A stretch of DNA of 64,000 bases from Aliigemmobacter aestuarii (GTDB taxonomy: Bacteria > Pseudomonadota > Alphaproteobacteria > Rhodobacterales > Rhodobacteraceae): the NCBI RefSeq assembly GCF_004799285.1, contig NZ_SSND01000002.1:186001-250000 (forward strand). Direction: 5' to 3'. Shown one piece after another: positions 43,573 to 52,435 of this stretch. The translations under genes were made by a program, and so were the position numbers. The notes under the pieces were generated by a model. The model was given only the letters and a program-made list of their open reading frames with translations, searched no databases and had not been told where the DNA came from. How positions within the stretch are numbered: position 1 is the stretch's first letter; the number at the start of each line of letters is the position of its first letter.

Positions 43573-44697
43573 TCACCTCGTCGAAATCAGGCGGCCACCC
43601 GCCCCCACCACGAATTTCCGCACATCGGCAAAACCGGGCGGCTTCTTTTCCACCAGCGCCTGAAACGGGCGCTCGGGCAGAACGATCATGCGTTCGGTGC
43701 GGGTGGCGCCGGTGTCGGCACCCCGGCCTGCAAATGGGTCCAGCGTGAAGATCTGCCGGTCCACCTTGGAAAACCAGCCATCCTGCACGCTTTCCTCACG
43801 CTCTGAAACCAGATCCTCCACCGTCCAGACCAGCGCCCAATCCTGCCCTTCGGGCGCGTTGGCCATGGCCAGCACATCGGCGATGGGGCCCGATTGAAGG
43901 GTAAAGCTGTGCGAATACATCGGGCCAAGGTGGATGCGCCGCAGCCGTTTCGGGTGCAGATCGTCGAAATCCTTGTCAAAGCCCTGCGCGATGGTCAGAA
44001 GCTTCAGCCCGCCCGAGGATTGCGCCATCAGATGCGATTGCACCCTCGGCCAGCGCCGGTCGTCCTTGGGCAGGGGCGCACGGCCTGAATCCTCGACATC
44101 CAGAAGGTAGACGACCGGCAGGTTCACCTGCAGGTCATAGACCGCCCAATGCACCAGATAGCGCCGCCGTTCGCCCTGATTGCCCAGCCATTGGGCATCA
44201 GGGTCGTTCCGGGGCCAGAAGGGCGTGCCGGTCAGCAGGTCTTCGTAGTAAAGCCGCTGCGACAGGGCGAACTGCAACTGGCTGGGGATCGACAGATCGC
44301 CCACGATCTGGCGGATCATCCGGTCCTTCAGTTCGGCGATCGAGGCCATGCCGGCCAGATGCGCGCTGGCCTGCTGCGCATCGACCGCCATCTGCATCAG
44401 TTCCTGCGCCACCGGGAATCCGCTTTCGTGCCGGTCGAAGGTGGGGCGGCCCGGCACCGGCCCTTCGACCCGGCCCGTCATCAGATATTTGTGCGACAGC
44501 GCCCGGAACGTCGTGGCCAGCCGCGAGACATAGGCCCCCAGCACCCGCGCCTCGAGCTTCGAGATGCGGCCTTCGGCTTCCAGTTCCGCCGCGACGCGCG
44601 CCAGATGGGCGGTGATCGACTGGAACTTCGCGAAATACCGCCGCGCGACGGCGGTATCGTGCAGTTCGGTATGGTCTTCGGTCAGATGGGTTGCCAC
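43573..44697 (-). CDS. 374-residue unknown protein of the ATPase operon
   Basis: A soluble protein I cannot assign. The first 140 residues are helical (HLTEDHTELHDTAVARRYFA, ARVLGAYVSRLATTFRALSH). The rest alternates strands and loops with conserved-looking blocks YLVHWAVYDLQVNLPVVYLL, RRIHLGPMYSHSFTLQ and DWALVWTVEDLVSERE. There is no signal peptide or membrane helix. It lies 3 bp after the coiled-coil gene and 6 bp before the ATPase gene, so its product is expected in fixed ratio with both. Confidence 0.75.
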   Translation of the reverse strand: MATHLTEDHTELHDTAVARRYFAKFQSITAHLARVAAELEAEGRISKLEARVLGAYVSRLATTFRALSHKYLMTGRVEGPVPGRPTFDRHESGFPVAQELMQMAVDAQQASAHLAGMASIAELKDRMIRQIVGDLSIPSQLQFALSQRLYYEDLLTGTPFWPRNDPDAQWLGNQGERRRYLVHWAVYDLQVNLPVVYLLDVEDSGRAPLPKDDRRWPRVQSHLMAQSSGGLKLLTIAQGFDKDFDDLHPKRLRRIHLGPMYSHSFTLQSGPIADVLAMANAPEGQDWALVWTVEDLVSEREESVQDGWFSKVDRQIFTLDPFAGRGADTGATRTERMIVLPERPFQALVEKKPPGFADVRKFVVGAGGRLISTR

Positions 44698-44700
44698 CTG

Positions 44701-45774
44701 TCATTCACCATACTGGTTCTTGTCGTGCTTTTCGACGATGGCGGCAAAGCGGCGGGCAAAGCGTTCGTCCGCCTTGGCCTTGGCCTCAAGGATCTTGCGG
44801 GCAAAGACCATGTGATCTTCATGCGCCTCCATCATCTCGGCCATGCGTTCGTTCGTCGCCGTGCCGATGGCGGCCATCGCGGCCTGCGCTTCCTGATCCG
44901 TCTTCACGCCGATCTCGTTGATACGGTGGGCCACGTCCTGCTGCTGCGCGGTCTTCAACGACGACGTCAGCGCATCATACAGCACCACGCGTTGCTTTGT
45001 ATCGGTCTGCAGCTTGTTGATAAGCACAAGCTGGGTCGCGGCCTGGTTGGTCAGGCTGTCCACCCATGTCTTGCCTTTCTCGATATAGCGTTCCAGCGTC
45101 TGGGATTTGGCCAGCTTCACCTGTTCGTCCTGCACCATCGCGTTGTAGCGCGCGTTCAGCTCGGCCAGTTCGGTTTCAAGCCGCGTGCGGGCGGCGGCGT
45201 CCTGTTCAACGGAAATGCGGTTTTCAAGTTCGATGATCTTCGGGTCCATCCCCGCGATCTCGGCCCGGACCGCCTCGAGTGCGCCGACCGTTTCCTCGCG
45301 TTCGGTCAGCGTCTGCGAAAGGTTGCCCTCGACCTTGGTCTTCTGGCCGTTCAGCAGGTCAAGCTGGCCCTGAAGCAGCTTCACGATCACGTCGGATTTG
45401 GAAATCAGGTCCTGCAGCTTGGAATCGATCGACGCCTCGCGCAGCCGTTCCTGGCGCATCGATTCCGATTTCGCGGACGAAAAGATGCCGATGAAGCTTT
45501 CCATCCCGGTCTTCGACCGCATCTCGTCGAAGTCCTTCGAAAAGCCTGCCGTCACATCATCCAGCCCCATGATGAGTTCCGCGATGTTCGCGTTCATCAG
45601 TTCGGTATGCTTGTGGACATCCTCAAGCGTGGCGTTTTCCACGTCGATGGCCGCCTCGCCCGCCGCAAGCTTTGACCGCGCGGCCTCGATCCGGCTGGTG
45701 ATGGCACTGATCTTGGCCTGCGCCTCTGCGACCTGCGCCTGGCTTTCCTTGATCTGAGCGTCGAAATCGGCCAT
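44701..45774 (-). CDS. 357-residue coiled-coil protein, first gene of the ATPase operon
   Basis: Almost entirely alpha-helical with long heptad stretches (residues 1-60, 100-260, 300-350) and no signal or membrane segment. Segments such as IDSKLQDLISKSDVIVKLLQGQ, TLERYIEKGKTWVDSL and INKLQTDTKQRVVLYDAL recall the helical TelA/KlaA toxic-anion-resistance fold, but I see no decisive identity, so this is only a hint. The start has GGAGGG close upstream, and candidate promoters lie in the divergent gap. Being first and tightly spaced (3 bp) it leads the six-gene operon. Confidence 0.75.
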   Translation of the reverse strand: MADFDAQIKESQAQVAEAQAKISAITSRIEAARSKLAAGEAAIDVENATLEDVHKHTELMNANIAELIMGLDDVTAGFSKDFDEMRSKTGMESFIGIFSSAKSESMRQERLREASIDSKLQDLISKSDVIVKLLQGQLDLLNGQKTKVEGNLSQTLTEREETVGALEAVRAEIAGMDPKIIELENRISVEQDAAARTRLETELAELNARYNAMVQDEQVKLAKSQTLERYIEKGKTWVDSLTNQAATQLVLINKLQTDTKQRVVLYDALTSSLKTAQQQDVAHRINEIGVKTDQEAQAAMAAIGTATNERMAEMMEAHEDHMVFARKILEAKAKADERFARRFAAIVEKHDKNQYGE

Positions 45775-45788
45775 TGAGCCCTCCGATG

Positions 45789-45830
45789 TAAATACATTTC
45801 ACATATGGGTGAGCCAACTTGCCCTGTCCA
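45789..45830 (-). promoter_or_regulatory. Candidate promoters of the six-gene operon
   Basis: On the minus strand TGGACA (45825-45830) is 17 bases from CATATG (45802-45807). TTGGCT (45812-45817) is also 17 bases from TATTTA (45789-45794), but the second would start transcription inside the ribosome site, so the first is preferred. Confidence 0.35.
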
Positions 45831-45990
45831 GTGCCCCGGCACAGATCGTATCTGTTGGCACCGACACCGCGCCGACCCGGCCCGCTGGTTTCACCCTGCG
45901 ACAGAAGCCGCCGCCAATGCAATTTGAAACTGCGGGAATACCCCCTGAAACCGCCTTGCCGCACAACGGATTTGCCCCCTAATCTTGCCC

Positions 45991-47298
45991 ATGCCCAAGT
46001 CGCTGACAGACCGTGAAACCGCCCTGCTGGCCGCCATCGCCGCGCGCGAGGACGATCTGGTGCGTCTGACGCAGGATCTGATCCGGATTCCCACCCTGAA
46101 CCCGCCGGGCCTGAACTATCGCGAGATCTGCGAATACCTTGCGGCGCGGCTGATGCCCGAGGGCTTCGAACTATCGTTGATCCGGGCCGAGGGCGCGCCC
46201 GGCGACAGCGACACCCATCCCCGCTGGAACCTGATCGCGCGACGCGAGGGGGCACGGCCCGGCGACTGCGTGCATTTCAACAGCCACCACGATGTGGTCG
46301 AGGTCGGCCACGGCTGGACCCGCGATCCCTTTGGGGCCGAGCGCGACGGCGACCGCATCTATGGCCGCGGGTCCTGCGACATGAAGGGGGGGCTTGCCGC
46401 CTCGATCATCGCGGCCGAGGCATTCATCGCCACATTCCCCGATTTCGCGGGTGCGATCGAAATCAGCGCCACCGCGGACGAGGAATCGGGCGGCTATGGC
46501 GGGGTGGCGTGGCTTGCCGAACGGGGATGGTTCGCGCCCGAACGGGTGCAGCATGTCATCATCCCCGAACCCCTGCACAAGGACCGCATCTGCCTTGGCC
46601 ATCGCGGCGTCTGGTGGGCCGAGATCGAAACCCATGGCCGCATCGCGCATGGGTCGATGCCCTTTCTGGGCGACAGCGCGATACGTCACATGGGCGCGGT
46701 GCTGGCGGAAATCGAAGACAGGCTTTACCCGCATCTTGCGACAAAGCGCACCGCCATGCCCGTGGTGCCCGAAGGCGCGCGCGCGTCGACCCTGAACATC
46801 AACTCCATCCACGGCGGCGAACCGGAACCCGAACCCGGCTATACTGGCCTGCCCGCGCCCTGCGTGGCCGACCGCTGCCGCATCATCATCGACCGCCGCT
46901 TCCTGATCGAGGAAGCCCTGCCCGAGGTGAAGGCCGAGGTGACGGGCCTGCTTGACCGGCTGGCAGAAACCCGGCCGGGATTCAGCTATGCGATCCGCGA
47001 CCTGTTCGAGGTGCAGCCGACGATGGCCGACCGCGAGGCGCCCGTCGTCCGCACCACGGCGGCGGCGATCGAACGCGTGCTGGACAGGATGCCTGATTTC
47101 GTCGTCTCGCCCGGCACCTACGACCAGAAACACATCGACCGCATCGGACGGCTGAAGAACTGCATCGCCTACGGGCCGGGGCTGTTGCATCTGGCACACC
47201 AGCCCGACGAATGGGTGGGGATCACCGACATGATGGACAGCGCCCGCGTCATGGCGCTTGTCCTGGCCGATCTGCTGGGCGGTCCTGCCGACGCTTAG
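45991..47298 (+). CDS. ArgE/DapE-family M20 deacylase or peptidase
   Basis: Zinc-dependent amidohydrolase of 435 residues in the acetylornithine deacetylase/succinyl-DAP desuccinylase family. Metal and catalytic residues appear in order: HFNSHHDVV (His and Asp), GRGSCDMKGG (bridging Asp), ATADEESGG (Glu pair) and a C-terminal TYDQKHIDRI region with the last His. The inserted dimerisation domain (about 190-310) is present. The true substrate (N-acyl amino acid or peptide) is unknown. ATG 45991 is preferred to an upstream TTG. It is divergent from the six-gene operon and 68 bp before the SMP-30 gene. Confidence 0.85.
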   Translation: MPKSLTDRETALLAAIAAREDDLVRLTQDLIRIPTLNPPGLNYREICEYLAARLMPEGFELSLIRAEGAPGDSDTHPRWNLIARREGARPGDCVHFNSHHDVVEVGHGWTRDPFGAERDGDRIYGRGSCDMKGGLAASIIAAEAFIATFPDFAGAIEISATADEESGGYGGVAWLAERGWFAPERVQHVIIPEPLHKDRICLGHRGVWWAEIETHGRIAHGSMPFLGDSAIRHMGAVLAEIEDRLYPHLATKRTAMPVVPEGARASTLNINSIHGGEPEPEPGYTGLPAPCVADRCRIIIDRRFLIEEALPEVKAEVTGLLDRLAETRPGFSYAIRDLFEVQPTMADREAPVVRTTAAAIERVLDRMPDFVVSPGTYDQKHIDRIGRLKNCIAYGPGLLHLAHQPDEWVGITDMMDSARVMALVLADLLGGPADA

Positions 47299-47303
47299 CC
47301 GGT

Positions 47304-47350
47304 TTGCCCCGCTTCACGGCCTGTGGTAACGCAGACCGATAGCGCTAACG
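47304..47350 (+). promoter_or_regulatory. Promoter and LacI-type (CceR-like) operator of the SMP-30 lactonase
   Basis: TTGCCC (47304-47309) is 17 bases from TAACGC (47327-47332). The palindrome-like GATAGCGCTAAC follows, within 47337-47350, at the expected transcription start. It matches the pyruvate kinase site (29608-29621) in the TA-x-CG-x-TAAC core. Confidence 0.5.
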
Positions 47351-47366
47351 ACCAGTGGACAGGCCC

Positions 47367-48242
47367 ATGACCCGGATCACCCGCCTTCTGCCCGACACCC
47401 GCTTCGGCCTGGGCGAAGGCCCGGTCTGGGATGACCGGGCGCAGGTCCTGTATTTCGTCGACATCGCCGCGCGCGCCCTGCACCGCCTGGACCCGGAAAC
47501 GGGCGCCCACACATCCTGGGCATTCGACGAAAAGATCTCGTGCCTCGGTCTGACCGAGGGGGATGGCATCCTTGTGTCGGGCCAATCGGGGCTTTGGCTT
47601 CTGAACCCGGCGGATGGCAGCCGCGCCTTGCGCTTTCCGATCCCCGCCCTGCCCGCCGACATGCGCACAAATGACGGCAAGGTCGGGCCGGATGGTTGTT
47701 TCTGGGTCGGCACGATGACCGACAGCGACACACGCGGCCCGGACGGGTTCCTGATGCGGATCGCGCCCGACGGCGAGGTGCGGGTCGTGCTGAAGGGTTT
47801 GACCACCCCGAACGGTCTGGGCTGGTCGGCGGATGGCGCGCGCCTCTACTACGCCGAAACCCGCGACAGGACAGTGGACCTGTTCGATGTGGGCGTGGAT
47901 GGCGCGCTGTCGAACCGCCGCCGCTTTGCCGACATACCCGCCGATTGCGGCCGCCCGGACGGCGCGGCCTTCGACGCCGAAGGCCATTACTGGGTGGCGG
48001 GAATAGACGCGGGCCGGGTCAACCGGATCGCGCCGCATGGGCGGATCGCTTCCCATGTCGACCTTCCCACGCCGATGGTGACGATGCCCTGCTTCGGCGG
48101 CCCGGACCTTCGCACGGTCTTTGTCACCTCACTGATCCGCAAGGGCGCGGACGACCCGCAGGCAGGCGGGCTGTTCAGCTTTCGCGCGCCGGTCGCGGGC
48201 CGCCTGCCCCATAGGTTCAAAATCCGTGGGAATTTGATCTAG
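47367..48242 (+). CDS. SMP-30/gluconolactonase family protein
   Basis: A six-bladed beta-propeller lactonase of 291 residues. The metal ligands fit the family: Glu in FGLGEGPVWD near residue 16, the RTNDGKVGPDG block, Asn in TTPNGLGWS and Asp in GRPDGAAFD. Members hydrolyse sugar lactones such as gluconolactone or L-arabinonolactone to the acid. ATG 47367 follows a likely sugar-responsive operator; GTG 47355 is an alternative. This points to carbohydrate oxidation feeding the Entner-Doudoroff pathway, but no dehydrogenase or dehydratase is adjacent. Confidence 0.85.
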   Translation: MTRITRLLPDTRFGLGEGPVWDDRAQVLYFVDIAARALHRLDPETGAHTSWAFDEKISCLGLTEGDGILVSGQSGLWLLNPADGSRALRFPIPALPADMRTNDGKVGPDGCFWVGTMTDSDTRGPDGFLMRIAPDGEVRVVLKGLTTPNGLGWSADGARLYYAETRDRTVDLFDVGVDGALSNRRRFADIPADCGRPDGAAFDAEGHYWVAGIDAGRVNRIAPHGRIASHVDLPTPMVTMPCFGGPDLRTVFVTSLIRKGADDPQAGGLFSFRAPVAGRLPHRFKIRGNLI

Positions 48243-48390
48243 GTCATTATTCCTTCCGGGTTACTGGTGAAAAGCTGACGCCATATCGAAACGCGTTTGC
48301 GCCAGTCCTAGCATTTCGATTAATCATTTTCCCTGTTGCCAGTGCCCATGTCCGGGATGACGCGCGAACTCCCTGCAGGAGGAGTCGGCA

Positions 48391-49869
48391 ATGGTATCCT
48401 TGATCAATGGTCTCGGCGGAACGGTCGGGTTTGGCGAAAATGAACTCTACAGGAATGACGATGGCTATTCGACCGCCATCGACATCACCTCGGTGTTCCA
48501 GAACGGGCTGAATTTCTTCGGCACCCGTTACGACAACATGTATGTCAACACCAACGGGTCGGTCACGTTCAACTTCGGCCTGTCCACATACACGCCGACG
48601 ACGATCACCTCGGCCACCTACGCCGGGCTGTTTCCCTTCTGGGCGGATGTGGACACCCGCAGCGGCACGTCGTCGATCACCCCCGGCGGCACCTCCAAGG
48701 GCACGAACCTTGTCTATTGGGATATCGCCCCGGGGCGCGACCGGATCGTGATCACCTGGGATGACGTGGGGTACTACAGCTACCAGACCGACAAGCTGAA
48801 CGCCTTCCAGATCGTCATCACCGACCTGTCCGACCGGACCGGCTATCGCGACGGCGATTTCATGTTCGAATACCGCTATGAAACGCTCAACTGGACGACC
48901 GGTTCGGCCAGCGGCGGGGTGAACGGCCTTGGCGGGAACATCGCCCGCGCCGGGTGGTCGGCCGCGAACGGGCTGAACTTCTTCGAGATGCCGGGATCGG
49001 GTAACCAGACCGGCGCGCTGACCTGGGACACCCGCGCCGGCAACACCGGCACCGATGGCCTGTGGCGCTTTGTCGTGCGCAATTCCTCGGCCGGCGATGA
49101 CCGGATCACCGGCGGCGCGAGCGATGACGTGATCGACGGCGGGGCGGGCAACGACTCGCTCAATGGCGGTCTGGGCGGCGACTACCTTGCCGGTGGCCTG
49201 GGCAACGACCTGCTGATCGGCGGGGCGCAGAACGATTATCTGGTGGGCGGACCGGGCCGGGATTCCCTTTACGGCAAACGCGGCAACGACGTGCTGAACG
49301 GCGGTCTGGGCAATGACCTGCTGAACGGCGGCCTTGGCAAGGACTGGGCCGAATTCACCGATGCCGCCGCCCGCGTGAACCTGGCCCTGACCGGCCGCCA
49401 GAACACCGGAAACGGCTATGACCGGCTTGTCAGCATCGAGAACCTGCTGGGCAGCTCCTTCGACGACGTGCTGCGCGGCAACGGGCGGGCCAATGTGATC
49501 GACGGCCGCGCCGGGAACGACAAGATTTTCGGCAAGGGCGGGAACGACCGGCTGATCGGCGGCGACGGGGCGGATACCGTCTATGGTGGCAGCGGTAGCG
49601 ACAAGTTCATCTTCGCCGAACTGAACGACATCAGCACGGGCGAGAAGATAGGCGACTTCCAGCATGGCATCGACAAGATCAACCTGCGCCCGATCGCCGA
49701 GGATCTGGATTTCATCGGTCGCGCCGCCTTCACCGGCGATGCGGGCGAGGTCCGCTTCAACCGCGCGCAGACGCAGCTTGAAATCGACTCCACCGGTGAC
49801 GGTGTTGCCGATTACATCATCGACCTGCCGCGCGTGACGCTGTTCACCGCGATTGACATCCTGGTGTAA
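48391..49869 (+). CDS. Secreted NIDO-domain RTX calcium-binding protein
   Basis: A 492-residue protein with no Sec signal. The first 220 residues carry a nidogen-like (NIDO) domain: [27 protein letters not shown] and [13 protein letters not shown]. Then come about ten RTX nonapeptides in two blocks (residues 240-320 and 370-405; [33 protein letters not shown]), a serralysin-like C-terminal domain and a hydrophobic/acidic end LFTAIDILV typical of type I secretion. It is probably a surface or extracellular adhesin folded by calcium. AGGAGG precedes the ATG. No type I exporter genes are in the window. It stands alone and ends in a strong hairpin. Confidence 0.85.
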   Translation: MVSLINGLGGTVGFGENELYRNDDGYSTAIDITSVFQNGLNFFGTRYDNMYVNTNGSVTFNFGLSTYTPTTITSATYAGLFPFWADVDTRSGTSSITPGGTSKGTNLVYWDIAPGRDRIVITWDDVGYYSYQTDKLNAFQIVITDLSDRTGYRDGDFMFEYRYETLNWTTGSASGGVNGLGGNIARAGWSAANGLNFFEMPGSGNQTGALTWDTRAGNTGTDGLWRFVVRNSSAGDDRITGGASDDVIDGGAGNDSLNGGLGGDYLAGGLGNDLLIGGAQNDYLVGGPGRDSLYGKRGNDVLNGGLGNDLLNGGLGKDWAEFTDAAARVNLALTGRQNTGNGYDRLVSIENLLGSSFDDVLRGNGRANVIDGRAGNDKIFGKGGNDRLIGGDGADTVYGGSGSDKFIFAELNDISTGEKIGDFQHGIDKINLRPIAEDLDFIGRAAFTGDAGEVRFNRAQTQLEIDSTGDGVADYIIDLPRVTLFTAIDILV

Positions 49870-49900
49870 CGCAGGCCCTCTCGGGGGCAGGAAACCATGC

Positions 49901-49953
49901 GAAGGGGCGCGGACGATCCGCGCCCCTTCCGCTTGCCGGGGGCGCAAGCCCCC
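49901..49953 (+). terminator. Two hairpins after the RTX gene
   Basis: A perfect 13-bp stem (49901-49913 with 49917-49929, three-base loop) is followed by a second hairpin GGGGGC/GCCCCC (49938-49953). The second resembles the dispersed GC hairpins elsewhere in the window. Confidence 0.7.
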
Positions 49954-49989
49954 TTCCCCCCGGCTTCGGCTTTCGGCTAGGAATGGGCC

Positions 49990-50655
49990 ATGACATGGAC
50001 GCTGCCAAATATCCTGACCCTGCTGCGCCTCTTCGCCGCGCCCGGCGTTGCGGTCATGTTTCTGTATTTCCACCGCCCCTGGGCGGATTGGCTGGCACTT
50101 GCGCTGTTTGTCGGCGCGGCGATCACCGATTTCTTTGACGGCTACCTCGCGCGCCTGTGGAAGCAGGAATCGAAGTTCGGCGCCATGCTGGACCCGATCG
50201 CCGACAAGGCGATGGTGGTCATCGCCCTTGTCATCATCACCGGATATTCCGGCATGAACCCCTGGCTGATCCTGCCTGTCACCGTGATCCTGTTCCGCGA
50301 AGTCTTCGTGTCGGGTCTGCGGGAATTCCTGGGCTCCACCGCGGGGCTGCTGAAGGTCACGAAACTGGCCAAGTGGAAGACCACCGCGCAGATGGTGGCG
50401 ATCGCTGTCCTGTTCCTTGGCACCGGCCTCGAACATCTTGAGGGGATCGCCCGGCAGGGTCTGACGCCGGAACAATATGCCGACCTCGTCTCGCAGGGGC
50501 AGGCCGATCCGATCCGCTCTTGCGGGGTTCGGGGCTGTTCCTCCTATGCCACCCTCGCCGGGCTCGGATTGATCTGGATCGCGGCCATCCTCACCTTTCT
50601 GACCGGCTGGGACTATTTCCGCAAATCCCTGCCCTACCTGAAGGATGGCGCATGA
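49990..50655 (+). CDS. pgsA: CDP-diacylglycerol-glycerol-3-phosphate 3-phosphatidyltransferase
   Basis: Membrane enzyme of 221 residues that starts phosphatidylglycerol synthesis. The CDP-alcohol phosphatidyltransferase signature DG-x2-AR-x8-G-x3-D-x3-D is intact in DGYLARLWKQESKFGAMLD, with several hydrophobic helices. It has a polar insertion of about 40 residues before the last helix (LTPEQYADLVSQGQADPIRS). The stop overlaps the moaD start as ATGA, an operon arrangement seen in Rhodobacterales. Confidence 0.94.
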   Translation: MTWTLPNILTLLRLFAAPGVAVMFLYFHRPWADWLALALFVGAAITDFFDGYLARLWKQESKFGAMLDPIADKAMVVIALVIITGYSGMNPWLILPVTVILFREVFVSGLREFLGSTAGLLKVTKLAKWKTTAQMVAIAVLFLGTGLEHLEGIARQGLTPEQYADLVSQGQADPIRSCGVRGCSSYATLAGLGLIWIAAILTFLTGWDYFRKSLPYLKDGA

Positions 50656-50906
50656 AGACGATCGAGGTTCTCTATTTCGCCTGGGTGCGCGAACGAATCG
50701 GCCTGCCGCGTGAAACTGTGACGACCGAAGCGGCCACAGTCGCCGATCTGGTGGCGGAACTTTCCGCCCGTGAAGACCGCTACGCGCTGGCGTTCTCGGA
50801 CCTTTCTGTGCTGCGCGTGGCACTGGATCAGGACCTGTCGGATTTCTCCGCCCCGCTCGACGGTGTGCGCGAGGTGGCCTTCTTCCCGCCCATGACCGGG
50901 GGCTGA
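50652..50906 (+). CDS. moaD: Molybdopterin synthase small subunit MoaD
   Basis: An 84-residue ubiquitin-like sulfur carrier for molybdopterin synthesis. It begins MKTIEVLYFAWVRERIGLP and ends in the required double glycine (PPMTGG), which is thiocarboxylated and inserted into MoaE. It overlaps pgsA by ATGA and is followed after 4 bp by moaE, so the two synthase subunits are made together. Shorter than usual ORF cut-offs but complete. Confidence 0.95.
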   Translation: MKTIEVLYFAWVRERIGLPRETVTTEAATVADLVAELSAREDRYALAFSDLSVLRVALDQDLSDFSAPLDGVREVAFFPPMTGG

Positions 50907-50910
50907 TCCG

Positions 50911-51351
50911 ATGCGCCTCTCGGTCCAGTCCGCCCCCTTCGATCTTGGCGCCGAGGCCAATGCCTTTGCCGCCGCGCAGACCGGCGCCGGTGCCGTAGTG
51001 ACCTTCACCGGCATCGTGCGCGACAACGCAGGCACGCTCGCCGCGATGGAAATCGAACATTACCCCGGCATGACCGAACGCGCGATCGGGCAGATCCTGG
51101 ATCAGGCGATGGCGCGCTGGTCGCTGTCGGACGCGCTGGTGATCCACCGGCACGGACGACTGGCAGCGGGCGAGCCGATCATGATGGTGGCGACAGCGGC
51201 CCCGCATCGCGCCGATGCCTTCGCCGCGGCCGAATTCCTGATGGATTACCTGAAATCCCGCGCGCCCTTCTGGAAGAAGGAAATCGGCACCGACGGCGCG
51301 GCCTGGGTCGCCGCGAAGGACGAGGACGAAGCCGCCCTTACCCGCTGGTGA
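50911..51351 (+). CDS. moaE: Molybdopterin synthase catalytic subunit MoaE
   Basis: A 146-residue subunit that uses MoaD thiocarboxylate to convert precursor Z to molybdopterin. Conserved blocks are GAVVTFTGIVRDN, MEIEHYPGMTE, IHRHGRL and the active-site lysine region DYLKSRAPFWKKE. It is full length. Its last 14 bp overlap the 3' end of the convergent P1 peptidase gene. Confidence 0.95.
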   Translation: MRLSVQSAPFDLGAEANAFAAAQTGAGAVVTFTGIVRDNAGTLAAMEIEHYPGMTERAIGQILDQAMARWSLSDALVIHRHGRLAAGEPIMMVATAAPHRADAFAAAEFLMDYLKSRAPFWKKEIGTDGAAWVAAKDEDEAALTRW

Positions 51352-52333
51352 AGGCCTCGCGCCAGACGGGCTGCGGAAAGCCCGGAAGCGGCGTGGCCGC
51401 ATGCACGGCCCGCGCGATCGCCCGCGCAAGGCAGGTCGCGGCCGCATGGCCGATCTGGAAGGCATCCCGCAGCGGATCCTCCAAGGGCCGCGCGCCCGTC
51501 GCCGCGGCAAAGACCAGATCACCGTCCAGCGGCGTGTGGCTGGGCAGGATGGCCCGCGCCATGCCGTCATGGGCCGCCGTCGCCATGCGCTGCGCCCCGG
51601 CCTGGTTCAGCGCCGCGTCGGTCGCCACGATCGCGATGGTGGTCGCCTCGCCCATCCGCTTGCGCGGCACCGGATCGTCCGGCGGCGGAAAGGACGCGGG
51701 CAGGCCAAGCCCGCCGAATTCGGCCGCCAACTCCCAGGGCGCGGACCAGAAATGCGGCCCCTCGCCCACCGTGACCGACCCGAGCGCATTGACGGCAACC
51801 AGCGCGCCCACCGTGATCCCGCTGTCCAGCACCGCCGAGGCCGAGCCAAGCCCCCCCTTCCACCGCCCGGTCATCGCGCCATAGCCCGCGCCCGCCGTGC
51901 CGAGGGCGAAATCCGTCCCGGCGGCGGCCAGCGCCGCGCGGCCCAGTCCGCGATAGGGGTTCTCCGTCCAGCCCTTGTCGCCCCCGTTCAGGAGATCGAA
52001 CAGGATCGCCCCGGGCACGATCGGCACCCGCTGATCGCCCACGGCAAAGCCGCGCCCCGCCGCGCGCAGGGCATCGGCCACCCCCGAACAGGCATCAAGC
52101 CCGAACGCCGAACCACCCGACAGGACCAGCGCATCGACTTCCTGCACGAGCCGGTCGGGCGCAAGAAGATCCGTCTCGCGCGTGCCCGGTGCGCCGCCCA
52201 TCACATGCACCGCCGCCGTGAAGGGCCTGCTGGCCGTCAGCACCGTCACCCCCGAGCGGAGCGCCGCATCCTCGGCATTGCCCACCCACAGCCCCGCCAC
52301 ATCGGTGATCAGGTTTCGCGATCCGGTCTTCAT
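51338..52333 (-). CDS. P1-family peptidase (DmpA/NylC-like N-terminal nucleophile hydrolase)
   Basis: A 331-residue self-processing hydrolase. Typical blocks are RNLITDVAGLWVGNAED, ALVLSGGSAFGLDACSGVADALR, the substrate-loop GAGYGAMTGRWKGGLGSAS, VAVNALGSV and GEATTIAIVATDAAL. In the family autocleavage occurs just before the Thr/Ser of the last block, freeing the nucleophile. Members act as aminopeptidases, D-esterases or nylon-oligomer hydrolases; the substrate here is unknown. The start at 52333 follows the longer frame's non-conserved leader made of repeat DNA. Confidence 0.86.
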   Translation of the reverse strand: MKTGSRNLITDVAGLWVGNAEDAALRSGVTVLTASRPFTAAVHVMGGAPGTRETDLLAPDRLVQEVDALVLSGGSAFGLDACSGVADALRAAGRGFAVGDQRVPIVPGAILFDLLNGGDKGWTENPYRGLGRAALAAAGTDFALGTAGAGYGAMTGRWKGGLGSASAVLDSGITVGALVAVNALGSVTVGEGPHFWSAPWELAAEFGGLGLPASFPPPDDPVPRKRMGEATTIAIVATDAALNQAGAQRMATAAHDGMARAILPSHTPLDGDLVFAAATGARPLEDPLRDAFQIGHAAATCLARAIARAVHAATPLPGFPQPVWREAFTSG

Positions 52334-52355
52334 CCTGCTGCCTTTCACCTGGTGG

Positions 52356-52410
52356 CAAGTATCCTCGGGGGTGAGCCGCCGCAGGCGGCAAGCGGGCAGA
52401 CAGCCCCCTT
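52356..52410. repeat. Copy of the 55-bp dispersed repeat
   Basis: Matches 7999-8053 at 48 of 55 positions by hand alignment: ATCCTCGGGGGTGAGCCGCC, then GGCGGC and GGGC..AGCCCCCTT. Unlike the other copies it lies between divergent genes, so it is not simply a terminator. Confidence 0.75.
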
Positions 52411-52412
52411 GC

Positions 52413-52435
52413 CCGATTTTTCGCCGAAAAATCGG
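52413..52435. repeat. A/T-rich perfect hairpin beside the repeat
   Basis: CCGATTTTTC (52413-52422) and GAAAAATCGG (52426-52435) form a 10-bp stem with a three-base loop. It may be part of the larger repeat unit, or a terminator for leader transcription in either direction. Confidence 0.55.

Noticed and set aside
48210-48245. A tRNA-like 3' segment with GGTTCAAAATCC near the end of the SMP-30 gene
   Set aside because: The T-loop has an extra base, no acceptor or anticodon stem pairs with it, and it lies inside coding sequence.
48247-51570. A 1107-codon open frame on the minus strand opposite the RTX gene, pgsA, moaD and moaE
   Set aside because: It crosses four well-supported genes and their gaps. 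Its composition is that of a shadow frame.
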